A stretch of 23,075 nt of DNA from contig JADGJG010000349.1 of assembly GCA_027596195.1 (NCBI GenBank), positions 1 to 23,075 on the forward strand, written 5' to 3'. The notes under the pieces were generated by a model that saw only the letters and a list, made by a program, of their open reading frames with translations, did not search any database and had not been told where the DNA came from. The position numbers and the translations under genes are program-made. Of the stretch, positions 1 through 9,016 are shown one piece after another. Position 1 is the first letter of the stretch, and each line of letters begins with the position of its first letter. The stretch is from Podochytrium sp. JEL0797 (Eukaryota; Chytridiomycota; Chytridiomycetes; Chytridiales; Chytriomycetaceae).

Positions 1-256
1 CGAATTTCTGTCGGAGAGTGTTCGCGGTTCAGCAACCTTAAAACCAAAATTAGTTTTGGCGGTGTGCAAGCTGGCGAAGGCTGGTGCAGCTGAAAAACAA
101 CGAGTTATACTGGTTAGGGCATTCAATCAACGAGCGGCTCTTTGTTTGTTTAGGATCGGCGCCACATTTACCTCGACTAAAAACATCGACTAAAAACAAA
201 CAAACAAAACAAAAAAAAAACAGACGCAATACAAGTCCGACATTTACTCTTCAGCA
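1..256. other. Leading intergenic / probable 5' UTR
   Basis: No gene is recognisable here. The segment becomes very A-rich from about 178 to 222, directly before the first ATG with a good downstream reading (257), which fits a 5' untranslated leader of the gene at 257-960. Part of an upstream gene could lie left of the window edge. Confidence 0.4.
173..198. repeat. Perfect 13-bp tandem duplication
   Basis: The 13-mer TCGACTAAAAACA occurs twice head to tail (173-185 and 186-198) and is followed by further AAAC units and a run of ten A. It lies in the putative leader of the first gene. It is probably a slippage product and no function is claimed. Confidence 0.8.
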
Positions 257-960
257 ATGTGCAACATCATTCTGCTGCTCATCGTCAGCTGTATTTCGGA
301 TTCTGCCATTGTATTGTCTGCTGTTCCCGCGTGTGTCTTTATTGTCCGGCGTACCGGTCCACTCATCCGCAAAAAGAGTGGCCGCATTTCTGTTCGCGTT
401 TTTAGTCGTCGGTGGTTGCGTTTCTGCCGCTACTGGAAACCTTTTTGCGGTCGTTTGTTTCATCCTCTTCGGGAAGGTAATTTTCCTTTGTGGAGAAAGG
501 GGGAAGCCAGATCTCATGCATTCCGATTTTGCTGTAGGCAGTCGTTTCTCGTTCCCTATGTTGTTTTGCTTCCTTTCTGTGGGCCACCCTTTATGGAGCA
601 GAGTTGCGGGCTCGGATTTGTTGGGCGAATTTACGGACCCGCGTGCGGCAAGCTGAAGTTGAGAAGAGCATTCAGGAGACCATGGAGCTGAAAACCGCCT
701 GCTTTGATCTTCAAAGGCAGGAGACCATGGTGATGAAAGCCGCCTATTTTGGGCGTCAAAGGTACCTCTTGGCCAAGGAGGAGGGCCAGAGGCTCAAGGA
801 CGAGTGCGAGGGTTATTTCTTTCGTACGCTTGCGGCTATGGATAAAATTAATAGCTCGAAGGGGGAAGGAAATAGTGGCAGTTTCTTGGCTGCCGCACTT
901 TCAATCTTCTTGAGGAAATGGAAGCTTTCAAGAACGTTATCCCAAATAAATAAACAATGA
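257..960 (+). CDS. Small predicted membrane protein with C-terminal coiled coil, unrecognised
   Basis: I do not recognise the family. The model joins 257-330, 377-476 and 538-960, giving 198 aa in frame. The introns are 46 and 61 nt; donors are GTGTGT and GTAATT, and acceptors AAAAAG and GCTGTAG. Without splicing each frame is broken or lacks an ATG, while the spliced frame gives a coherent protein. It has an N-terminal hydrophobic stretch (about residues 4-21), a second around 26-57 containing FLFAFLVVGGCVSAATGNLF, and a third near 64-75. A charged, probably helical segment follows (VRQAEVEKSIQETMELK, then a related QRQETMVMKAAYFGRQR stretch). It ends just after AAATAAATAAA, a likely poly(A) signal overlapping the last codons. 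It converges with uS3m, with 132 bp between stops. The start codon and first intron are the least certain parts; a noncoding locus is the alternative. Confidence 0.45.
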
Positions 961-1092
961 ATGAGTTGGAGGATCGCAGGATGAAATGTCAGTCGAGCTT
1001 CATCATTCTCTCCAACACTTCCCCCTTTATTTTCCGAAATAAAAACGATCCCGCCATCATCAATCATCCCAACCGAAAGCGAACGCCATCAA

Positions 1093-1756
1093 TCAAGCAG
1101 TCAATTTCCCCAACACCTGCTTATACACCCTCGGCAGCTGCTTCCCAGCCTCCAACTGCCCGGCCACATACTGCGCCAAAATCTCGGCATTCAAGATTGG
1201 GTTCCGAATCACATTCACCTGCAAATGAATCGGCACATTTCGATACACTTGCAACGCCTCCAACACACCCTCCTTTTCCGCCCGTGCAAGAAGTGGACTC
1301 GTTCCCGTGTATTCACTCGCCGTTCGCTCTTTGATCATTTTTGTGGCCGGAACACTCGCAAACAGTGATTTGTGGTACTCGTTTTTCGACGCGGATCCAC
1401 TCAACTCGGAAATACGCTTCTCCCCGCGTCCCAGGGCTTCGAGCACCTTGACGGAACTGAAATTCACGGCGCGGTCGGATACGGACCCGGAAATCTTGGG
1501 GTGTTGCATCAGTTGGGTATGCGAATCGGAATAGACGGTCACGTTGACCCAGAGGCCTGTGGTGGATGCGCGGATGCCTGGTTCGGCAACGAGGGCGTCT
1601 TGGAAAATGTGTTTGATGTAGGACGAGAGGAGCGGGTGGCGGACGTTGGAGGGCCAGTTGACGAGGCCGCGAAGGCGGAGAGCGAGGGGGTTGGTGCGTC
1701 CCTGGTGGTGTGTGAGCAATGAGGAGATCGCGAGGGAGGTTGGCGCAACACACCAT
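1093..1756 (-). CDS. Mitochondrial small-subunit ribosomal protein uS3m (N-terminal + KH-like part only)
   Basis: This is a component of the mitochondrial 30S-like subunit, nuclear-encoded. The model joins 1754-1756 (only the ATG) and 1093-1701 across a 52-nt intron (donor GTGTGT, acceptor CACCAG), giving 203 aa. The mature start reads MGRTNPLALRLRGLVNWPS, which doubles as a basic presequence and matches the S3 opening (NPxGLRLG..xW.S). The C-terminus, IHLQVNVIRNPILNAEILAQ followed by YVAGQLEAGKQLPRVYKQ, matches the bacterial S3 KH segment (INI.EV+.PELDA.LVA..I..QLE+R..FRRA). The protein then stops, so the C-terminal S3 domain is absent, similar in extent to animal MRPS24. No GXXG loop is obvious. 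An in-frame ATG at 1828 would add 24 residues but lies only 8 nt after the PRP17 stop. The upstream neighbour on the same strand is PRP17. Confidence 0.8.
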
Positions 1757-1836
1757 CTTTCTGTTTGGAGGAGATTGAAAAAAGGCAAACAAAAAAGCGT
1801 TTTTCAGTTTTGATTCCGGAAATTCCATATCCCTCT

Positions 1837-3936
1837 TCAATCCCAGTACTTAATGGTTCCATCCCACGAACAAGTCGCCACCCTTGACGCCTCATGCGGA
1901 TGCCACTGGCAATCCATCACCACCCCGTCATGCGCCTTGAACTTTTTGTACACCTTGCACGTCTTCCAGTCCCAGAACCACACTTTACCCTCTGAATCAC
2001 CACTCATAATGAACCGTCCGTCCGCCGAGAAGCCAGGTTTACACGCGTATCCGGCCACAAGGTGTCCCTTGAACACCTTCTTGCGTTGGAGTTTGAAACG
2101 GTCTGAGGCAGAGTAGATGAGGATTTGGTTGTCCAGAGATTGACAGGCGAGCCATTTTTCTGTGTGTTGAAAAAGGTTTCGGGGCGTTGAGTCTTGCGGG
2201 AGTCTTTCGGGACAAAAAAGGGGGGAATACTCAACGACTCGGGTGTAACGTCACCGCTGGCATCGAATGCATATCTGGCTCTGCGATATACTTGATCACC
2301 ACGGGAATTCCATACTCCCAAGCACGCATCGTCTTGTCGTCCGAAGTGGTCACAAACCGGCGGTTGTTGTCGACAAACGTCACAGTGTTCACGGCGCCCA
2401 AATGCTGGTCATATTCCTGCACCACTTTTCCAGAGTTTGTGTCGAATTGGTACACTTTCTTGTCCGCGCACCCGGTGAGGAAAATGTTTTGTTTGTCTCC
2501 GGACGGGTTGAATGTGACGCAGTTGGGAATTCGTTTGGTGCTGAAGGAGCGGATACATTGGCCTGTCGTTTTGGTTAGTAAATAAAATGCGGTGGGCAAG
2601 AAGCCGGGCCTTTGAGTTACGAAAACACGCACCAGTTTCGGTATCCCACAGTTTGATCCATTTGTCGTAACTGCAACTCAAGAACCTTTTTCCGTCGTTT
2701 GAGAAATCAATCGCCTTGACGGCTTTGCTGTGTCCCATGTACGTGCGGAGGCATCGGCGGTCGTTGTAAACATCCCAAATCTGAGAAATGTAAGAATCAA
2801 CGGCACCCATCAACGAGCACGAATCGTAATCTCCCTACCTTGACTTTCGAATCCATACTCGCGCTCAATAGCAAATGAGCCGTCTTGGGCAAGAACTGAA
2901 TCTGATTGACACCCTTCGTATGACCACTCCACGTGTGCACCAACGTCTTGGGAATGAAGCACTCCTGCGACCCAGGCTCCCCATTCAGATTCACACCCTC
3001 CAAATCCGTCGGAGCATGCATGTACGTCCTTCCGAGATAGTCGAATTCCGCCTTTCCGTGGAACACTGTCTTTTCCTTCCCAGGATCGGCCACAACTTCC
3101 TGTGCCTTGATCACAGCCGCAGGGGTGTTGTTCAATGCCTTCTCCAGTGCCGCCTTCTCCTCCTCCGTGGGACCCGACAACCCGCGTTCTTCGTCCTCGT
3201 CGGCATATCCCGCCCACGGGCCTTGGTACCCGCCCACAACGCTCGGGTCTCCCTTGGGCTTGCGCTTTCTTTTCACGTCGTGTTTTGTGGAGCGTTCATG
3301 AATGTTGGCGCCTTGTGTTTATGATCGCAATGAAACAAAACACAAGGCGTTTGCACGTCAGCTAAACAAGTTCCCCGATAACCCAAAAGAAGAAGATGTA
3401 ACTACACCTCCGTACTCGGCAATTTTGTCGGCGTTTCCAATCAACTCGTGCTGGCTGTTGGGGTTGACCGTATATCCGAAATTCAAATACGTGCGTTCCA
3501 TGGTCGAGAAGGCAAACTCGCTCATGTTGTGTTCCTCCACGAATCCTTTGGAACCCGACATATTGAATTAGAAATCTGGTGCTTCGAGGTGGAATCGTGG
3601 GCAGAAAGTTACCCGTCAGAATGTTCTTGTTCATGGCTTCCTGCTGGAAAGGGTTTGACGGCCCAACCAGCGGCTTTGCCAGGTCCGCGAATGGAACATT
3701 GTGCATAATCTCCTTTGTCTTGACGCCAGGGAGGTATCTGTACTCAGACAGGTCCTTGGGTGCGTTTCGGTGAGTTGCGCAGTTTGCAGCCAAAACCAAC
3801 GAACCTCCGTGTTGACGTCGGGTGCGGCATCGACCTTGATGCGTTTGGTGAGTATCTGCGAGGAGGAAGATGCCACGGCGGGGGCATCATCGGGCCCACC
3901 GCTGCTGTCCGAGTCGTAGGCTGTCAGCGAGTTCAT
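1837..3936 (-). CDS. PRP17: Pre-mRNA-processing factor 17 (PRP17/CDC40), WD40 splicing factor
   Basis: This is a spliceosomal WD40 protein acting in the second catalytic step of pre-mRNA splicing. The exons on the minus strand are 3805-3936, 3613-3754, 3408-3545, 2839-3311, 2633-2780, 2236-2562 and 1837-2159. They sum to 1683 nt (560 aa; human CDC40 has 579). The N-terminal part carries an acidic start ([17 protein letters not shown]) and family motifs: [18 protein letters not shown], the [13 protein letters not shown] segment and the GYQGPWAGY segment. WD repeats run from about residue 260 to the end: [98 protein letters not shown]; and [10 protein letters not shown] at the end. The intron lengths are 50, 67, 96, 58, 70 and 76 nt. 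The donor at 2235 (GTTGAG) was chosen because it restores [13 protein letters not shown] without a stop. The 96-nt intron contains a strong hairpin described separately. Confidence 0.95.
3309..3349 (-). promoter_or_regulatory. 12-bp hairpin spanning a 3' splice site of PRP17
   Basis: On the transcribed strand CGCCTTGTGTTT (3338-3349) and AAACACAAGGCG (3309-3320) are perfect reverse complements separated by a 17-nt loop. The AG acceptor (3312-3313) of the 96-nt PRP17 intron lies inside the 3' arm. A CTGAC branch-like motif sits just upstream (3356-3360), and the hairpin occupies most of the 46 nt between it and the acceptor. A regulatory role is inference; the complementarity is directly visible. 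Confidence 0.6.
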
Positions 3937-4131
3937 CGCCAAAACAAGTTTTCCAAAAAGTTTTTCAATTTTTTCCCGCATTAGATGGAAGTGGAGGGAA
4001 AAGGAACAAATGGGAAGGGTCATGGAAGTATCTTGGAGAGTGCACTTGCCCCTCCCTAATCCGTGACGCGTTGGCGATGTCTCAGCGGTTCAAGTCGCAA
4101 TAATTTAAAGATTAAATTGTAACATTCATAT

Positions 4132-5242
4132 TTATTCTTTCGGTTCCGGTGTGGCTTCTTTATCCTCAAGTTCATTGCCATTCTCGGCTCCATCCTTCTC
4201 GGCATCATCCTTCTCGTCTTCAGGCCCTTCGCCATCCTCCTCATTCGCGTCACTGCCTTCACCCTCGGCCTCACCACCATTCTTGGTATTTTTGGTCTTT
4301 GGCTTAATTTTTCGCTGCGGGATCACATGCAAGAACGCCTCCTTCCACTCCTTGGTTTCCAGAAACTTGACCATGATTTCGAGAACTGCCAAAAACAAAA
4401 GAAAGAGCATGAGCAAAACGAGCAGCAACCCAAAGCCAAAACATACACGCGTTACCTTGATTCACTGTCAACACTTTCCTGGATGCCATCTTGATATATT
4501 CCCCAATTGGCAGTTGCGCTGTCTTCAAGCCGGCCGCCTCAGCGCGATCAAAACACAGGTTCTTGTACCGATTGCGATCCACGATCCCACCAATAATATA
4601 CGCCTTCGTCTCATCCAACTCTTCCAAAACCGTCTCCGAATCCGCAGTCAAATACACGATATTGTCCGTGTCCGCGACAGCTCCTTCCATGAGTTTCGTT
4701 TCCGACGTTTCAAACTTCCAGTTCTTCCAATCCCTTTGCAGCGTATCCAATGCGGTCGAGAGCCCAGATCCCATCCCACACGCACTCAACGTCACTGGGA
4801 TCGCAGCGCGTCTGTTTTCCGAATAACATCTCATCAACTGCCGCGCCATCGACGTGACCTCCTTTGGGTTCATCAGCGGCTTGCCTTCCTGGTCAGCTTC
4901 AAAGTCACAGTCGACGACAATGCGCACGGCGCTGGTGGGACGCAACGGGTCGAGTTTGGGCGGTTTCGGGGTTGTGTGTTCCACAGGGTGTTCGAGACGG
5001 TAGGCTTTTTGTTCCGCCTTCTTTTCTTTGCGTTGCTTTTTGCGTTGCTCGTTCTGGAGGAGGCGTTGTTCTTCTTTGCGTTGGCGTTTGAGTGCGTTTT
5101 TGGAGAGGGGAGGGTGAGAGGAGGTTGTTGGGTCGGTCGTGGTGGCTGCTACTGCGGCGGGTGGGTCGATGGGAGTGGGTGCAGTCTCTTGGAGAGCTTG
5201 GGTCTCCTCAACAGGAGTGGAAGTGGTTGGCGGGTGTTCCAT
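4132..5242 (-). CDS. TRM10: tRNA (guanine(9)-N1)-methyltransferase, TRM10 family
   Basis: SPOUT-class enzyme using S-adenosylmethionine to methylate G9 of tRNAs. The exons are 4456-5242 and 4132-4385, with a 70-nt intron, giving 346 aa. An N-terminal low-complexity T/P stretch is followed by a very basic, probably helical region (LKRQRKEEQRLLQNEQRKKQ, about residues 51-70). The SPOUT domain starts near residue 106 (VRIVVDCDF). Family signatures are RQLMRCYSENRRAAIPV, VYLTADSETVLEELDETKAY, IIGGIVDRNR (D222 is equivalent to the catalytic Asp), QLPIGEYIKM and SRKVLTVNQVLEIMVKFLET, the last formed exactly across the splice junction. The C-terminal 60 residues are acidic (E/D/G-rich). The start MEHPPTTS at 5242 is preferred; an in-frame ATG at 5269 adds nine residues. 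The stop TAA lies inside AATAAA, so the poly(A) signal overlaps the gene end. It is divergent from the class II aldolase. Confidence 0.93.
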
Positions 5243-6187
5243 CTCGATGTCTGTGTTGCAAACAAACATACAAAACTTTGGCGCAAAACTTCATCAAATC
5301 GCAACACCAATCAAAACAGCACGACCAACACAACGCGATCCGGCTACTCTGCACAATCATGCGAGAAAGCGCGAAACGCGCAAATCAAAGCTGTGGCAAT
5401 ATGCGAATCTCCTTTCGCGTGTGCATCGACGAAATGTGTTGGCGTTGTTGCGGCTTGATCGAGCTGCAAATCGAAACTGAACAAGGGCTGCGAAGGAATA
5501 CGTGTCTCCCTCTAATCAAGCTCCCGAAACTGAACCCTCTCTTCTCCCCGCACTCCACCGAACAAGGAAACCCAAACCCCGCATATGCGCTTGACGCGTT
5601 TCCTACCCCACTAAGCATTTGTGAAATAAAACTCGAGAAGTTTCACCCGAGAACGTTGGAGGCGCGTCGAAGCAGGCGTCCAGTTGCGTTCCCGCCAATT
5701 GTTCCACGTCGTGGCGATTCTCGGAGGCTCGGAGGCTTCGAGTCGTCAAGAGTTTGCGACCTCGCGAATTCCCAGCGAATTCCAGCCGAATCAAAAATCG
5801 AGATCATTACCGGAAGAATACAATTTGTGCCATCTTGCTAACACCCGTTTCTTCCTCTACAGCGATATGAGCCCTTATAACACGCCAAAAATTCGCGTCG
5901 TCATCGTGATACACCCGAATGCGGCGTTTTTGGCACGTTTTTGGAAGTGTGGCTTTTGATGACATCGGAAAGGATCGGAATATTCCGGAAGAATGGAGAA
6001 GGTGGCGTTCGTCGCACGGACTCGACCCAACAGGACGACAGCTAGAGGTTATCGCGATTAAGAAATATAAGGGGTGTTTCACATTAACAACCACGATGAG
6101 TCACGCAGTAGTCATTTTTTTTTGGCAAGCATAAAGGCGAGGGGAAACGTTTTTTCGCCCTTTTTTTCATCACAGAAACACACAAAC
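5243..6187. other. Divergent intergenic region between TRM10 and class II aldolase
   Basis: This is 945 bp with no convincing gene on either strand. Open frames here lack family motifs and have no splice-consistent continuation. It must hold the promoters of TRM10 (leftward) and of the aldolase (rightward). Near the aldolase end it has T-runs (6116-6124, 6150-6155) and an ATAAAG box at 6131-6136, 57 bp before the start codon. Confidence 0.6.
6131..6136 (+). promoter_or_regulatory. Possible TATA-like element of class II aldolase
   Basis: ATAAAG sits 57 bp upstream of the ATG, flanked by pyrimidine-rich tracts, in a position usual for a strongly expressed glycolytic gene with a short leader. 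This is only a motif match; no transcription start is known. Confidence 0.25.
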
Positions 6188-7420
6188 ATGTCTGGTCTCC
6201 TCTCTATTGTTAAGCCCGGTGTCATTACCGGCGACGACGTCCGCAAGGTTTACGACTACGCGCAGGCCCACGGCTTCGCGATCCCCGCCGTCAACTGCAC
6301 CACCTCCTCCAGCATCAACTCGGTCCTCGAGTCTGCCCGCGAGATGAAGTGCCCCGTTGTCGTGCAGTTCTCCCACGGTGGAGCTGCCTTCTACGCCGGA
6401 AAGGGTATCTCCAACAAGGGAGACGCCGCCTCCATCGCCGGAGCCATTGCCGGTGCCCACCACACCAGACTCATGGCCAAGCACTACGGGTATGTGTCTA
6501 CACCCTATTTTTGGCAGCACGGGAGATACGGAGCGTGATCTGTGCGAGAGGTGATCCGCACTGCCGCAATCCAAAAAAGCCCCTTATCTGCTCATTCTGA
6601 CTCGAACCTGTGACTCATCTTGTTATTTTTCACAATCCTCAGAGTCCCCGTCATCCTGCACTCTGACCACTGCGCCAAGAAGCTCCTCGGATGGTTCGAC
6701 GGTATGCTTGCCGCCGACGAAGAGTACTTCAAGGCCCACGGCGAGCCCCTCTTCTCCTCCCACATGCTCGACCTCTCCGAGGAGCCCCTCGAGGAGAACG
6801 TTGCCATCTGCAAGAAGTACTTCCAGCGCATGGTCAAGATCAACTGCATGCTCGAGATTGAGCTCGGAATCACCGGAGGAGAGGAGGACGGTGTCGACAA
6901 CTCGCAGGTCGACAACGCGTCCCTCTACTCGCAGCCTTCCGACATCATGTACGCTTACAAGGAGCTCCACGCTGTTGGACCCGCGTTCACCATTGCTGCC
7001 GCTTTCGGAAACGTGCACGGAGTCTACAAGCCCGGTAACGTCAAGTTGCACCCCGAGATTCTCCAGGGATTCCAGGACCACGTTGTCGAGGTCACTGGTT
7101 CCAAGAACCTCAAGCCTGTCTACTTTGTGTTCCACGGAGGATCCGGTTCCACCAACGAGGAGATCCAGACCGCCGTCAAGGCCGGAGTCGTGAAAATGAA
7201 CATTGACACGGACACCCAATGGGCTTACTGGGCTGGACTCAGAGACTTCTACGAGGCCAACAAGGGATACCTCCAGGCCCAGATCGGAAACCCAGGTGGT
7301 GAGGACAAGCCCAACAAGAAGTACTACGACCCCCGTAACTGGTTGCGCAAGTGTGAGGAGGCCATGATCAACCGTCTTGCTTCTGCCCACGCCGACTTGA
7401 ACGGAAAGAACGTTTTGTAA
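6188..7420 (+). CDS. FBA1: Fructose-bisphosphate aldolase, class II (zinc-dependent)
   Basis: Cytosolic glycolytic and gluconeogenic enzyme that cleaves fructose 1,6-bisphosphate to DHAP and glyceraldehyde 3-phosphate with a catalytic zinc ion. The exons are 6188-6489 and 6643-7420, with a 153-nt intron that contains an early in-frame stop. The product is 359 aa, the same length as the yeast and E. coli enzymes. Residue numbering matches the E. coli enzyme closely: LHSDHC carries D109 and zinc ligand H110, LEIELGITGG carries E172 and E174, GNVHGVYKPG carries H226, and VFHGGSGST carries the last zinc histidine (H265). NIDTDTQWAYW follows as the substrate loop. Codons end predominantly in C, as expected for a highly expressed gene. 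The start context is AAACATG. AATAAA follows at 7440. Confidence 0.97.
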
Positions 7421-7439
7421 AAAATCCTTATTGAGAATC

Positions 7440-7445
7440 AATAAA
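7440..7445 (+). terminator. Poly(A) signal of class II aldolase
   Basis: A canonical AATAAA lies 20 bp after the TAA stop. Confidence 0.6.
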
Positions 7446-7461
7446 TGCTCCTTTTGAATTT

Positions 7462-8870
7462 TAATATTTTATACAAGACATCTTGTCCATCAATCTCATC
7501 GCGGACGTAATCCTCCGCTCCGCCAGTGAGCAGACAGCCCTGAGAATCAGCCTCGCACATCCGCAATTCCGCAACATCTGTGGCACGCTGTATCAGTTTG
7601 CCGAGACATCGACAAGCCGGGACTCTCCGTTCTGGCCCAGCCAAGTGCCAACACGTCTGGCCAACGATGCACCTTGCGCCACGCACTTCTTCCCGACGGT
7701 TTCAAGAAAACACGTTGCATCCGTACCAACTTGATTTGGCTGTCGCCGCGTGCCGGTTTGGGAAGCTGAAATTGATTGCGAACGTGCGACACTGACCCTG
7801 CCACAGCATCATGATTCGTCTCGGTCGACCCGCCAACATCTCGTATACAAACGTGACGGCGCAAGATCTCCGCCATCTTCATTCCACTGCACGTGTCGAG
7901 GTGCATTTCAATCGAATCTCACTGCAAGTCCAGCCCGTCGTCCGTCTCCCGACACCGGACGACCTGTTGGTTTGATCGGGAGACGGGCGTACAGTTCATT
8001 CCTTATTTCGAAGGGGACAATTTGGACCTTTACAAGGCGATCGCGTTCGACAAAGTTGAACTGTCGTGCTCAGTGTCGTGCTGGGCGATTCGCGGATATC
8101 TTGACTTTTTTCGCATGCCCAGAGTCACTTCTTTCAAGATGAACTACCGCTTTAATGAGGACATTGCATTCGACTACGCGTTCGACAATCTTCTTTCTGG
8201 GCTTCTGTTGGATCTCCAAGACGAAGCGCACAAGCACGTCACCCATTTGGAAGTCGATGCTAAGCAGTGTGAAACACAGATGTGTTTAACCTTTTGTTGG
8301 AGACAGACTTTGCGCGGACGGGGTAGCGTTCATTGAAACTCAAGGGCATGCAGCAGATGGCCATTCCGAGTCTGGATGTATTCGAGCTCGAAGGAGCACC
8401 TTGGGGCGGTGGAGTGTACTCACATTCGACGCGTTGCTGCAGGGTCAATGTAGCCTCCGCACTCTCAAGCTCAAGCTCTGGAACGTGCTTTTTGCTGGTG
8501 ACGACGATGCTGGCCGATTCTTCAAGGCCACTCGTTCATTCAAGATCGAGTGCTTGCACATCTCTTTGTTCGACGACAGCACGTTCGACGTTGTCGACCT
8601 CGTGTATCAGCATATTCCAAAGTCCAAGTGCATCCGTGAGCTTGGGTTGGGCAATCTTGGAGACCACGGGCTGGAATCACTTTCCAAACTCGCAGCTCCC
8701 TTCGAAGGTTGAGACTCGAAATTTGTCGTGAAGTCGAGCAAGACGAAGGATTAGATTCATTTTTGAGTAGAATCAACGAGATTGGGATCGCGAGGGTTGA
8801 AATCATTGCGCGACTGGGGGGTATTCAAATCGGAGGAACGGTTGCGGGAGCTCCGGAGAGGGAGGTGTGA
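7462..8870 (+). pseudogene. Frame-broken F-box / leucine-rich-like gene relic
   Basis: Coding-like text runs through this region but changes frame repeatedly. It starts without an ATG with an F-box-like segment (DILSINLIADVILRSASEQT followed by ALRISLAHPQFRNICGTLY, from about 7474). Another frame gives an ATG at 7811 and SYTNVTAQDLRHLHSTARVE up to a TGA near 7971. A further frame continues FDRETGVQFIPYFEGDNLDL to DEAHKHVTHLEVD (about 7970-8265). Then come SLKLKGMQQMAIPSLDVFEL (about 8331-8390), CSLRTLKLKLWNVLFAGDDD to GLGNLGDHGLESLSKLA (about 8450-8695), and LRRLRLEICREVEQDEGLD to the TGA at 8868. Some breaks might be introns (for example GTGTGA at about 8267), but at least three shifts have no splice explanation. 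The order (F-box first, then L-rich repeats) resembles F-box/LRR substrate adaptors of SCF ubiquitin ligases. This could be a decayed gene or a region with sequencing indels. Confidence 0.5.
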
Positions 8871-9016
8871 AATTGTATTTTGGAGTTCGGAAAATGTATA
8901 TCGAAATGAAGGCCTTCCCCGCTTGGGTTCTTGTTGCGTTGATGGAACTTTATTTGAGAACAGTAAGTAAAAGGATTCCAAAAATATCGAAAATCCACGA
9001 GTTCTTCCACCACATT

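Noticed and set aside
4087..4096. GGTTCAAGTC resembling a tRNA T-arm
   Set aside because: No matching acceptor stem, anticodon arm or D-arm could be laid out in the preceding 75 bases.
4151..5458. 435-codon open frame on the plus strand
   Set aside because: It lies antisense to TRM10, whose conserved motifs fix the coding strand; its serine- and leucine-rich translation is a shadow of the acidic tail and SPOUT domain codons.
5092..5841. 249-codon plus-strand frame entering the TRM10-aldolase gap
   Set aside because: Its first part is antisense to TRM10 and the remainder has no recognisable motif, start context or splice-consistent extension.
6623..7441. 272-codon open frame on the minus strand
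   Set aside because: Antisense to class II aldolase. It is open because of strong C-ending codon bias of the real gene; the Val/Leu/Glu-rich translation has no domain.
7971..7995. 25-nt GT-AG segment as an intron joining two frames of the F-box relic
   Set aside because: The junction would be in phase, but 25 nt is well below the shortest supported intron here (46 nt) and other shifts in the locus remain unexplained.
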